Below are positions 1 to 8,720 of a stretch of DNA of 64,000 bases, one piece after another (position 1 is the first letter of the stretch; each line of letters begins with the position of its first letter). The notes beneath the pieces are model-generated. The model worked only from the letters and a program-made list of their open reading frames with translations. It did no database searches and had not been told where the DNA came from. Source of the DNA: Haemophilus_D parainfluenzae_AD (GTDB lineage Bacteria > Pseudomonadota > Gammaproteobacteria > Enterobacterales > Pasteurellaceae); the NCBI RefSeq assembly GCF_001679325.1, contig NZ_LZMX01000002.1; one strand, 5' to 3'. The position numbers were made by a program, and so were the translations under genes.

Positions 1-78
1 GAGCTTGGGGTTTTTGTTTATGGATTTTTATTAAAAATTATATAGAATGATCTCAATTTTTATTTCTCAATATAAACA

Positions 79-1845
79 ATGAAAAACTTTAGATATTTTG
101 CGCAACGTTATGTTGATTGGGTTATTCGATTAGGTCGAGTTCGCTTCTCTTTACTTGGTATCGCTATTCTTGCTATTTTAGCTATCTGTATACAAATCCT
201 ATTAAGCACGCTCCTTAGTGATGGTATTCACTGGAGTGACATTGCTCGCTCAATTACTTTTGGTTTATTTACCGCTCCTTTTGTTATTTATTTTTTTACG
301 CTGCTTGTTGAGCGACTAGAACGTTCCCGTTTAGAGCTGTCTAAAACGCTTGCTCGATTAGAAAAAAATAGTCGTGATAAAAGTACCTTACTGGCAACAA
401 TTAGCCATGAGTTACGTACACCTTTAAATGGGATCATTGGTCTAAGCCGAATTTTATTGGATGATAAATTAACAGAACAACAACAAAATTATCTTAATAC
501 AATTAACCTAAGCGCGGTCAGTTTAGGCCATATTTTTAGTGATATTATTGACCTAAATAAAATCGACTCCAAGCGCATTGAATTGAATATTCAACCCTGC
601 GATTTCCATTCATTACTTAATGATTTTTATAATTTTGGTACCTTGATGGCAGAACAAAAGGGGCTAAAATTTTCTTTAAAACAGGATGAGAATTTACCTA
701 ATTGGCTTTATCTCGATCGTGCTCGCCTTAGCCAAATTCTTTGGAATTTAATTAGTAATGCCGTCAAATTCACTGAGAAAGGTGAAGTTATTCTAAGAGT
801 GCAGAAGATGCAAGATAATCACTATCAATTTAGTGTTACTGATACGGGAGCCGGTATTGCGCCTTGTGAATTAGATAAGATTTTTACCATGTATTATCAG
901 GTTAAAGATAATATTCATCGTTCCGCAGGGAGTGGCATCGGTCTTGCGATTTCTAAGAATCTTGCGCAGTTAATGCAAGGGGATTTAACGGTTGAAAGTG
1001 AATTGGATAAAGGTTCAACCTTTTACTTAACGATTATTGCAGATCAAGCTCAAGCTCATGATGGAAACGTTGAAAAAGCCATGCAGCATCTTTCTATTTT
1101 ATTAGTAGAAGACGTTGAATTGAATGTGATTGTAGCCAAAAGCATTCTTGAAAAGCAAGGTCATTATGTTGATGTTGCGATGAATGGTGAAGAGGCGATC
1201 CAATTATTTGAGAAAAATACTTATGATATTGTTTTTCTTGATATTAAGTTACCAGATATGTCAGGTTTTGATATCGCATACTATTTACGTAAAAACTACG
1301 AAGAAGGGATTTATGATTTTCTTCCACCTTTAATTGCTTTTACGGCAAATGTGATGCACAGCGAAGAGGAATATCAAAATCAGGGGATGGATGGCGTGTT
1401 GCGTAAGCCTCTTTCTCTGACGGAATTACGTCAGTGTTTTAAAACCTTTTTAGGTGATGATATCGAGATTACCTCTGATGAAGAAGATCTCCCTCAAGTT
1501 CAAGAAGGTATTAATATTTCACTTATTGAGTTAATTGGAAAATCACAAGCTAAAGCTAATATAGAGTTATTCAAACAGTGGATGCCAATTTATTTAGATG
1601 AATTAGAAACAGCGTATGGCGATTATCTTGCAAACGCAGATATGCAACAAATGGTGTCAGATGTGGCACATAAAATAAAAGGCGCGGCAGCATCAGTGGG
1701 GCTTGTTAATGTTCAAAATATCGCAAAACAGGCTCAAGATACCTCATTATCAAATTGGGTATCCGATATTGCTTCATGGATAAAGCAACTCAGTAATGAA
1801 TGGCCTCAAAATGTAGCTGAATTAGAAGCGTATTTAGAAAAGTAA
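79..1845 (+). CDS. arcB: Aerobic respiration control sensor histidine kinase ArcB (short, PAS-less form)
   Basis: Hybrid sensor kinase of the Arc system, which senses the redox state of the quinone pool and passes phosphate to the response regulator ArcA. Two membrane segments are visible (about residues 24-46 and 57-76), followed by a short coiled linker. The H-box is ISHELRTPLNG with His110. The ATPase domain follows, then a receiver domain (LLVEDVELN, phosphoacceptor Asp near 388 in FLDIKLPD). A C-terminal HPt domain has its histidine near 531 (VAHKIKGAA). At 588 residues it is about 190 shorter than E. coli ArcB (778). The missing part is the PAS/linker region between the membrane anchor and the H-box. 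The stop lies 3 bases before tmcA, so the two are probably co-transcribed. Confidence 0.93.
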   Translation: MKNFRYFAQRYVDWVIRLGRVRFSLLGIAILAILAICIQILLSTLLSDGIHWSDIARSITFGLFTAPFVIYFFTLLVERLERSRLELSKTLARLEKNSRDKSTLLATISHELRTPLNGIIGLSRILLDDKLTEQQQNYLNTINLSAVSLGHIFSDIIDLNKIDSKRIELNIQPCDFHSLLNDFYNFGTLMAEQKGLKFSLKQDENLPNWLYLDRARLSQILWNLISNAVKFTEKGEVILRVQKMQDNHYQFSVTDTGAGIAPCELDKIFTMYYQVKDNIHRSAGSGIGLAISKNLAQLMQGDLTVESELDKGSTFYLTIIADQAQAHDGNVEKAMQHLSILLVEDVELNVIVAKSILEKQGHYVDVAMNGEEAIQLFEKNTYDIVFLDIKLPDMSGFDIAYYLRKNYEEGIYDFLPPLIAFTANVMHSEEEYQNQGMDGVLRKPLSLTELRQCFKTFLGDDIEITSDEEDLPQVQEGINISLIELIGKSQAKANIELFKQWMPIYLDELETAYGDYLANADMQQMVSDVAHKIKGAAASVGLVNVQNIAKQAQDTSLSNWVSDIASWIKQLSNEWPQNVAELEAYLEK

Positions 1846-1848
1846 TTC

Positions 1849-3693
1849 ATGACACGACATTTTCAAATTTTAGTCAGTGAGAATATGCCGTCTAATTTGC
1901 CGGCAAATACCTTGATCATTAATGAGTTTTCTAAAATTCAAAATCTTCTAGGGCAAGAGTTTGAGATTATCTTGTTTGATGCGCGGAAAGGTATCCATTT
2001 AGAGGCGCTCGCCATTGCGGCCGGTACATTGAAAATGAATGGTACCTTAATTGTCTTGCTATCAAATTGGGAGAAACTTCATTCTCAAATAGACGAAGAT
2101 AGTCTTCGTTGGTCAGGTTCGCTTGAGTCAATTACGACGCCAAGATTTATGACATATTTTAAACATTGTATTCATAAATATGGTTTCCCCGTCCTTTATC
2201 ATCAAAATGATTTAAAATTTGACCGAACTTTTCAGCAGTCATTTGTAAATCACAACGCGACCTTAGATCAGCAGAAAATTATTGAGCAGATCTTACAAAA
2301 AGAATCTGAACTTTACTTTCTTACTGCCAAACGAGGAAGAGGAAAATCAGCTCTTGCAGGCTTATTAGCGAGTCAACTGGATACTAAAATTTACCTCACC
2401 GCTCCAAATAAAAGTGCGGTCAATATTTTGGCTGAATTTTCACAAAAAGAGATTATCTTTATTGCACCAGATGCGCTTTTCCTTGCTTTGCAAAATGATC
2501 CTTCTTTTTCTGAAAATGCTTGGCTTTTTGTTGATGAGGCGGCAATGCTGCCGATTGCTCAACTTAGCGCTTTTTCCCAGCATTTTAAGCATATTTTATT
2601 TACGACAACCATTCATAGTTATGAGGGAACCGGGCGAGGCTTTGAGCTTAAATTTAAGCAAAAAATTAACCGCACTTTCTCTGACTTTGAGCTTATTGAA
2701 CCGCTACGTTGGTCTAAAGATGATGTTTTAGAGGCGTTTATTGATGAGCTTTTATTATTGAATGTAGAGGATGGCTTTAAACAAACACTATACGATAAAA
2801 GCAAAATATGCCAAATTACTGAACGCTCACAAGAGGAAATACTTTCTTCATTGTCTCAATTCTATGGCTTGATGACATTAGCCCATTATCGTACATCACC
2901 ATTAGATCTACGGCGATTGTTTGATGCTAATTCACAGCGTTTTTTTACCGCTGAAAATGAACAAGATTTATTAGGTGCAGTTTGGGCATTAAAAGAAGGC
3001 GGGATTGAAGATTCAGCCCTCATTGAAGCGATTCAACAAGGTAGTAGACGCCCGAAAGGCAATCTCGTCCCGCAAGCACTTTGTTTTCATGCGCAGCTAC
3101 AAAAGGCTTGTGAATTGCATTCTTTACGTATTTCGAGAATTGCGGTTCAGCCTATGTGGCAGCAACATGGTATTGGTAGACAACTCATTGAATATATTAC
3201 ACAAAATTACGATGTGGATTATTTATCAGTGAGTTTCGGTTATACAAAAGAACTGGCTCAATTTTGGCTGAAATGTGGTTTTTCTCTTGTTCATTTAGGC
3301 GAGCATTTAGAGGCGAGTAGTGGTTGTTATTCAGCTATTGCTCTAAAAGGGCTTTCTGCACAAGGGATTGAATTAGAAAGAGAAGCAAAGCAATCTTTTC
3401 AACGGAATATGCCTTTGTCTTTCCATCCACTTGCTCAGGAATTTAATACCACATCAGTAGATTGGGAATTGCTTGATGAAGATTGGTTAAGCCTAAAAAA
3501 CTTCGCTTATTTTCACCGCTCTTTAGCTTCCGCTTTGCCGGCAATTCGTCGATTTTTAATGAATTTAGATGAAAAAGATTGTCCTTTAATGCGAGATTAT
3601 TTCATCACAAAACAGATACCCTATAACAAGAAAAATGGGTTAAAATTATTACGTTCGGAAATTGCACAAAAATTAAAAAAGGAGGCAAGATGA
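1849..3693 (+). CDS. tmcA: tRNA(Met) cytidine acetyltransferase TmcA
   Basis: Makes N4-acetylcytidine at the wobble position of elongator tRNA-Met, using ATP and acetyl-CoA. The order is an N-terminal DUF1726-like region, a helicase-like ATPase with Walker A (AKRGRGKSAL, near residues 158-167) and Walker B (LFVDEAAMLP), and a GNAT domain with the acetyl-CoA loop (QPMWQQHGIGRQLIEY), then a tRNA-binding tail. At 614 residues it is somewhat shorter than the E. coli enzyme (about 670), as I recall for Haemophilus. The start follows the arcB stop by 3 bases. The stop overlaps the start of the next small gene as ATGA, which implies translational coupling. Confidence 0.93.
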   Translation: MTRHFQILVSENMPSNLPANTLIINEFSKIQNLLGQEFEIILFDARKGIHLEALAIAAGTLKMNGTLIVLLSNWEKLHSQIDEDSLRWSGSLESITTPRFMTYFKHCIHKYGFPVLYHQNDLKFDRTFQQSFVNHNATLDQQKIIEQILQKESELYFLTAKRGRGKSALAGLLASQLDTKIYLTAPNKSAVNILAEFSQKEIIFIAPDALFLALQNDPSFSENAWLFVDEAAMLPIAQLSAFSQHFKHILFTTTIHSYEGTGRGFELKFKQKINRTFSDFELIEPLRWSKDDVLEAFIDELLLLNVEDGFKQTLYDKSKICQITERSQEEILSSLSQFYGLMTLAHYRTSPLDLRRLFDANSQRFFTAENEQDLLGAVWALKEGGIEDSALIEAIQQGSRRPKGNLVPQALCFHAQLQKACELHSLRISRIAVQPMWQQHGIGRQLIEYITQNYDVDYLSVSFGYTKELAQFWLKCGFSLVHLGEHLEASSGCYSAIALKGLSAQGIELEREAKQSFQRNMPLSFHPLAQEFNTTSVDWELLDEDWLSLKNFAYFHRSLASALPAIRRFLMNLDEKDCPLMRDYFITKQIPYNKKNGLKLLRSEIAQKLKKEAR

Positions 3694-3863
3694 GCGAACA
3701 AGAAAAAAAAGGTTGGTTTCGCAAAGCCGTAGATGAATATAATAAGTTTTGTAAAGAGCTTGGTTTAGATAAAGGCTCTTGTAGAGGCTGTATGCCACGT
3801 ATCGAATTCGATGATGATGGGCATGTAAAAAAAGAGAAACCACTAGAACCACTCAAAAAATAA
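3690..3863 (+). CDS. Small DUF5363-type protein, 57 aa
   Basis: A 57-residue protein beginning MSEQEKKGWF. Its ATG overlaps the tmcA stop (ATGA), with a strong GGAGG ribosome binding site at 3681-3685. It is acidic and lysine-rich and carries three cysteines, two of them in a CRGC pair (residues 31-34) that could bind a metal; this is inference. I believe it belongs to the small gammaproteobacterial DUF5363 family often found after tmcA, whose function is unknown. It is the last gene before an intrinsic terminator, so it completes an arcB-tmcA-orf transcription unit. Confidence 0.8.
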   Translation: MSEQEKKGWFRKAVDEYNKFCKELGLDKGSCRGCMPRIEFDDDGHVKKEKPLEPLKK

Positions 3864-3866
3864 AAG

Positions 3867-3896
3867 AAAACAGGGTTAAGATAACCCTGTTTTTTT
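3867..3896 (+). terminator. Intrinsic terminator after the arcB-tmcA-orf unit
   Basis: Stem CAGGGTT (3871-3877) pairs with AACCCTG (3883-3889). An A-tract lies in front and seven T follow (3890-3896). Confidence 0.85.
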
Positions 3897-3981
3897 ATAC
3901 AGATAATTATTGAAAACTAGATTGAATTTGCTAAACTAATCAGCTATTCACACAAAAATGAGATAAAAATTGACCGCACTT

Positions 3982-6900
3982 ATGAAAACAACCTATTTTA
4001 ATTTTGATATTCCCACTCAGCCAAATGACCACAAAATTCTTGGCAATGTATTAACGGGTGCTGATGCACTTGCTGTCAGTGAAATTGCTGAGAAATATGA
4101 TGGATTAACAGTGGTTGTGACACCGGATACCAAAAGTGCGGTTCGTTTATCACAAGTTTTACCGGATTTAACTTCTCAACCCGTTCAGTTTTTTCCTGAT
4201 TGGGAAACGTTGTCTTATGATTCTTTTTCGCCTCATCAAGAAATTATTTCTTCTCGTTTAAGTGCGCTATTTCATTTGCAAAATACTAAAAAAGGTATCT
4301 TTGTTTTACCGATTAGCACGTTAATGCAACGTGTGTGCCCGCCGAAATATCTACAGCATAATGTCCTTTTGATTAAAAGAGGCGACCGTCTTGTTATTGA
4401 AAAATTGCGATTACAATTAGAGTCAGCTGGATATCGTTCCGTAGAACAAGTACTTGAACATGGTGAATATGCTGTGCGCGGATCACTTTTAGATCTTTTC
4501 CCGATGGGAAGTGCGGTTCCATTTCGCTTAGATTTTTTTGATGATGAAATTGATTCGATTCGTACTTTTGATGTCGATACGCAGAGAACGTTGGATGAAA
4601 TTCAATCCATTAATTTATTACCTGCACATGAATTTCCAACAGATGAAAAAGGTATTGAGTTTTTCCGCACACAATTTAGAGAAACCTTTGGTGAAATTCG
4701 TCGTGATCCTGAGCATATTTATCAGCAAATCAGTAAAGGCACATTAATTTCAGGGATTGAATATTGGCAACCGTTATTCTTTGATGAAATGGCAACGTTG
4801 TTTGATTACTTGCCCGAAAAAACGTTGTTTGTGGATATGGAAACAAATCAAGCACAAGGTGAACGTTTTTATCTTGATGCCAAACAGCGTTATGAGCATC
4901 GTAAAGTCGATCCTATGCGTCCTCTTTTGCCTCCAGAACGTTTGTGGTTAAGTATTGATGCAGTAAATCATGCATTAAAAAATTACCCTAAAATTAATTT
5001 TAAAGCAGAAAAAGTGCGGTCATCTGTTCGTCAGAAAAATTTAGTGGTGTCTGCATTACCAGCAGTGACCATTCAATCACAGCAAAAAGAACCGTTATCG
5101 CAACTTCGACAGTTTATTGAACATTTCAAAGGCAATGTTTTATTTTCAGTTGAAACTGAAGGACGACGTGAAACTTTAGTAGATTTGCTTTCACCATTAA
5201 AAATTAAACCTAAACAGATTAAAACCTTATCTGAAGCCAATCAAGACAAGTTTAATTTGTGGATCAGTCGTCTTGAGCAAGGTTTTATTCTTGATGAGGC
5301 CAAATTAGCTGTCATTACTGAACATGAAATTTTAGGCGAGCGAGTACAGCAACGTCAGCGTGATAAACGTAAGGCGGTGAATCCAGATACCTTAGTGCGC
5401 AATCTGGCTGAATTAAAAATTGGGCAGCCTGTGCTACATTTAGATCATGGTGTTGGGCGTTATGGCGGCTTAGTGACACTCGATACTGGGGGCTTAAAAG
5501 CAGAGTATTTGCTAATTAACTATGCGAATGAATCTAAGCTTTATGTGCCGGTTGGTTCTCTTCATTTAATTAGTCGCTATGTAGGCGGCTCAGATGAAAC
5601 AGCGCCATTACATAAGTTAGGCAATGAATCGTGGGCGAAAACGCGTCAAAAAGCCGCAGAAAAAATTCGTGATGTGGCCGCTGAATTGCTTGATGTGTAT
5701 GCTCAACGAGAAGTGAAAAAAGGCTTTGAGTTTAAATATGATCGTGAGGAATTCCAGCAATTTGCTGCAACCTTCCCTTTTGAGGAAACGCACGATCAAG
5801 CCATGGCGATTAACGCCGTTATTTCGGATATGTGCCAACCTAAAGCGATGGATCGTTTGGTTTGTGGTGATGTGGGCTTTGGAAAGACCGAAGTAGCAAT
5901 GCGTGCAGCATTTTTGGCGGTAATGAATCATAAACAAGTCGCCGTATTGGTTCCAACAACCTTGTTAGCTCAACAGCATTACGAGAATTTTAAAGATCGT
6001 TTTGCTAATTTGCCGGTTAATGTGGAAGTGCTTTCTCGCTTTAAAACAGCTAAAGAGCAAAAACAAATCTTAGAAAATTTAGCCGAAGGAAAAGTCGATA
6101 TTCTGATTGGCACTCATAAATTGATTCAATCCGATGTGAAGTTTTCTGATCTTGGCCTACTCATCATTGATGAAGAACATCGTTTTGGTGTGGGACAAAA
6201 AGAAAAAATTAAACAACTTAGAGCGAATATTGATATTTTAACGCTTACCGCAACACCAATTCCTCGTACTTTGAATATGGCGATGAATGGTATTCGCGAT
6301 CTTTCTATTATTGCGACACCACCAGCTCGCCGAGTGAGTATCAAAACGTTTGTTCGCCAGAAAGATGATTTAATTATTCGTGAAGCGATTCTGCGTGAGA
6401 TTTTGCGTGGCGGGCAAGTTTATTATTTACATAATGATGTGGCGAGTATTGAAAATACGGCTGAAAAACTGACCGCACTTGTACCAGAAGCTCGAGTCGT
6501 GATTGGTCATGGTCAAATGCGAGAACGAGAACTTGAACGTGTGATGAGTGATTTTTATCATCAACGTTATAACGTTTTAGTCTGTTCCACCATTATTGAA
6601 ACAGGGATTGACGTACCAACGGCAAATACAATCATTATTGAACGTGCAGATAATTTTGGTTTGGCTCAGCTTCACCAGTTGCGTGGTCGAGTAGGGCGTT
6701 CTCACCACCAAGCTTATGCCTATTTGCTTACACCGCCACCGAAGTTAATGACGAAAGATGCGAAACGTCGTTTAGAAGCATTAGAAAGTTTAGATAACTT
6801 AGGTGCTGGATTCATTCTTGCGACGCACGATTTAGAAATTCGCGGCGCCGGTGAATTATTAGGGAATGAACAAAGCGGGCAAATTGAAAGCATCGGTTTT

Positions 6901-7419
6901 TCACTTTATATGGAATTACTTGATGCGGCAGTGAAAGCCTTAAAAGAGGGCAGGGAACCTTCGTTAGAAGAGATTACACATCAACAAGCTGAAATTGAGC
7001 TACGTGTTCCAGCCCTATTGCCTGAGGATTATCTGGGAGATGTGAATATGCGTTTGTCGTTCTATAAACGCATTGCAGCAGCAGAAAGCAAACAAGAGTT
7101 AGACGAATTAAAAGTTGAATTAATCGACCGTTTTGGTTTATTACCTGAAGCAACGAAAAATCTTTTACAAATTGCTGAAATGCGTTTAATGGTGAAACCA
7201 TTAAAAGTACTGAAGATTGATGCGGGAGCTCAAGGAGGCTTTATTGAATTTTCACCTTCCGCAAAAGTTGATCCAGAAAAATTCATCAAATTAATTCAAC
7301 AAAATCCAATTGTTTATCGTTTTGATGGCCCATTAAAATTTAAGTTTGTAAAAGCCCTTCCAGAAAACAAAGCGCGGTTAGAATTTGTGATGGATTTAGT
7401 CAAGACGCTGACTGAGTAG
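3982..7419 (+). CDS. mfd: Transcription-repair coupling factor Mfd
   Basis: A DNA translocase that removes RNA polymerase stalled at lesions and recruits UvrA. The order is a UvrB-like N-terminal region, a CarD-like RNA polymerase interaction domain (around PVLHLDHGVGRYGG), and the RecG-like helicase with Walker A (CGDVGFGKTEVAMRAA, near residue 628) and a DEEH box (LLIIDEEHRFG). Motif VI is QLRGRVGRSHHQAYAYLL, followed by the C-terminal TRCF domain. Length is 1145 residues from ATG 3982. An in-frame TTG at 3970 would add four residues, but those codons are an exact uptake sequence, so I prefer the ATG although neither start has a good ribosome binding site. It is convergent with gltS. Confidence 0.95.
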   Translation: MKTTYFNFDIPTQPNDHKILGNVLTGADALAVSEIAEKYDGLTVVVTPDTKSAVRLSQVLPDLTSQPVQFFPDWETLSYDSFSPHQEIISSRLSALFHLQNTKKGIFVLPISTLMQRVCPPKYLQHNVLLIKRGDRLVIEKLRLQLESAGYRSVEQVLEHGEYAVRGSLLDLFPMGSAVPFRLDFFDDEIDSIRTFDVDTQRTLDEIQSINLLPAHEFPTDEKGIEFFRTQFRETFGEIRRDPEHIYQQISKGTLISGIEYWQPLFFDEMATLFDYLPEKTLFVDMETNQAQGERFYLDAKQRYEHRKVDPMRPLLPPERLWLSIDAVNHALKNYPKINFKAEKVRSSVRQKNLVVSALPAVTIQSQQKEPLSQLRQFIEHFKGNVLFSVETEGRRETLVDLLSPLKIKPKQIKTLSEANQDKFNLWISRLEQGFILDEAKLAVITEHEILGERVQQRQRDKRKAVNPDTLVRNLAELKIGQPVLHLDHGVGRYGGLVTLDTGGLKAEYLLINYANESKLYVPVGSLHLISRYVGGSDETAPLHKLGNESWAKTRQKAAEKIRDVAAELLDVYAQREVKKGFEFKYDREEFQQFAATFPFEETHDQAMAINAVISDMCQPKAMDRLVCGDVGFGKTEVAMRAAFLAVMNHKQVAVLVPTTLLAQQHYENFKDRFANLPVNVEVLSRFKTAKEQKQILENLAEGKVDILIGTHKLIQSDVKFSDLGLLIIDEEHRFGVGQKEKIKQLRANIDILTLTATPIPRTLNMAMNGIRDLSIIATPPARRVSIKTFVRQKDDLIIREAILREILRGGQVYYLHNDVASIENTAEKLTALVPEARVVIGHGQMRERELERVMSDFYHQRYNVLVCSTIIETGIDVPTANTIIIERADNFGLAQLHQLRGRVGRSHHQAYAYLLTPPPKLMTKDAKRRLEALESLDNLGAGFILATHDLEIRGAGELLGNEQSGQIESIGFSLYMELLDAAVKALKEGREPSLEEITHQQAEIELRVPALLPEDYLGDVNMRLSFYKRIAAAESKQELDELKVELIDRFGLLPEATKNLLQIAEMRLMVKPLKVLKIDAGAQGGFIEFSPSAKVDPEKFIKLIQQNPIVYRFDGPLKFKFVKALPENKARLEFVMDLVKTLTE

Positions 7420-7430
7420 CAAGTAAATAA

Positions 7431-7460
7431 AAAGGCTGACAAAATGTCAGCCTTTCTTTT
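7431..7460. terminator. Bidirectional terminator between mfd and gltS
   Basis: A perfect 10-bp stem AAAGGCTGAC (7431-7440) and GTCAGCCTTT (7446-7455) with loop AAAAT. T-rich sequence follows on the plus strand and A-rich sequence precedes it, so it can serve both convergent genes. Confidence 0.85.
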
Positions 7461-7469
7461 TATATTTTA

Positions 7470-8684
7470 TTAGTGAAGGTATTTAACAAGGCTTAAGAAC
7501 ATTTTTAAAATACCATTATTTAATAAGTCGATAAAGAATGCCCCTACCATTGGTACGATTAAGAACGCTTTGTGAGAAGGTCCGAAACGACTAGTAATCG
7601 CTTGCATGTTAGCAACGGCTGTTGGTGTTGCACCGAGACCGAAACCACAGTGACCCGCACTTAATACAATCGCATCATAATCTTTACCCATCATACGGTA
7701 TGTGACGTAGACGGCGAAGAAAGCCATGAAGGCAACTTGAACCGCTAAAATAATGAGTACATCTGCTGCAAGACCTACCAATTCCCAAAGCTTGAGAGAC
7801 ATTAGGGCAATAGCTAAGAAGATAGATAAACCTACACTACCTAATACGTCAATCGCTGAATCAGCGACTTGGAATTTGAATAAATTGGTTAAGCTGTTAC
7901 GAATAATTACCCCAGTAAATAAACACCATACGAATGTTGGTAATTGCATTTGTGTACCTTTTGTTAAGCCATCTAAATATTGACCGATGAGTAAACATAA
8001 AGAAAGCATTGCAATGGTCTCAATGATTGAGCGCGCATTTATTTTACGTTTATAAGTTGGGTGCTCAAATGCTTCTTGTACGTCATCTACTTCATCATTC
8101 TCTGGGTTCTCACCTTGTTTTTGATGATTTAATAAATAACGAGATACTGGACCACCTAAGATACCACCAAAGACTAAACCGAATGTGGCACATGCCATGG
8201 CGATTTCTGTCGCAGCCGGTAGATTAAATTCTTTAGTGAATGTTTCTGCCCATGCCGCACCGGTACCATGACCACCTGTTAGGGTAACTGAACCAGCAAG
8301 TAAACCGTAAGCAGGATCAATGCCTAATAATTCAGTACCTAAGATACCGATAACATTTTGGCAAACAATGAGTATTCCAGCAGCGAATAAGAAGATAACT
8401 AATGGTTTTCCTCCTTTAATTAAGCGAGAAAAGTTTGCGCTTAAACCGATAGAGGAGAAAAATACCAACATCATGGATGTTTGTAAGCTTTTCTCAAAAG
8501 TAAATGAGGTACCGTTTACTTTATATAAAATTGTTAATGCAATAGCCACAATAAAGCCGCCAACAACAGGCTCAGGGATATTGAATGTTTGTAAAACTCG
8601 AATGCGTTTTACTAGAAAATAACCGAGTAATAATACAAAGCTTGCTAAAGCAAGTGTTTGATAAGTATCAAAAACAATATTCAC
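7470..8684 (-). CDS. gltS: Sodium/glutamate symporter GltS
   Basis: A 404-residue inner-membrane protein of the GltS (ESS) family, which takes up glutamate with sodium. About ten or more hydrophobic segments are visible. Conserved glycine-rich stretches (TGGHGTGAAWAETF and GHCGFGLGATPTAVANM) are the paired re-entrant family motifs. The start is GTG at 8684, supported by a very strong AGGAGGA ribosome binding site. It begins 36 bases after the parC stop on the same strand, so it may be co-transcribed with the parE-nirK-parC group. Confidence 0.93.
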   Translation of the reverse strand: MNIVFDTYQTLALASFVLLLGYFLVKRIRVLQTFNIPEPVVGGFIVAIALTILYKVNGTSFTFEKSLQTSMMLVFFSSIGLSANFSRLIKGGKPLVIFLFAAGILIVCQNVIGILGTELLGIDPAYGLLAGSVTLTGGHGTGAAWAETFTKEFNLPAATEIAMACATFGLVFGGILGGPVSRYLLNHQKQGENPENDEVDDVQEAFEHPTYKRKINARSIIETIAMLSLCLLIGQYLDGLTKGTQMQLPTFVWCLFTGVIIRNSLTNLFKFQVADSAIDVLGSVGLSIFLAIALMSLKLWELVGLAADVLIILAVQVAFMAFFAVYVTYRMMGKDYDAIVLSAGHCGFGLGATPTAVANMQAITSRFGPSHKAFLIVPMVGAFFIDLLNNGILKMFLSLVKYLH

Positions 8685-8720
8685 GAAATATCCTCCTATT
8701 TAGTTTGGTTCCGAGAATTC

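Noticed and set aside
1..78. End of an upstream gene or terminator at the left edge
   Set aside because: The first 78 bases are AT-rich with a T-run but show no stem or reading frame that could be assigned.
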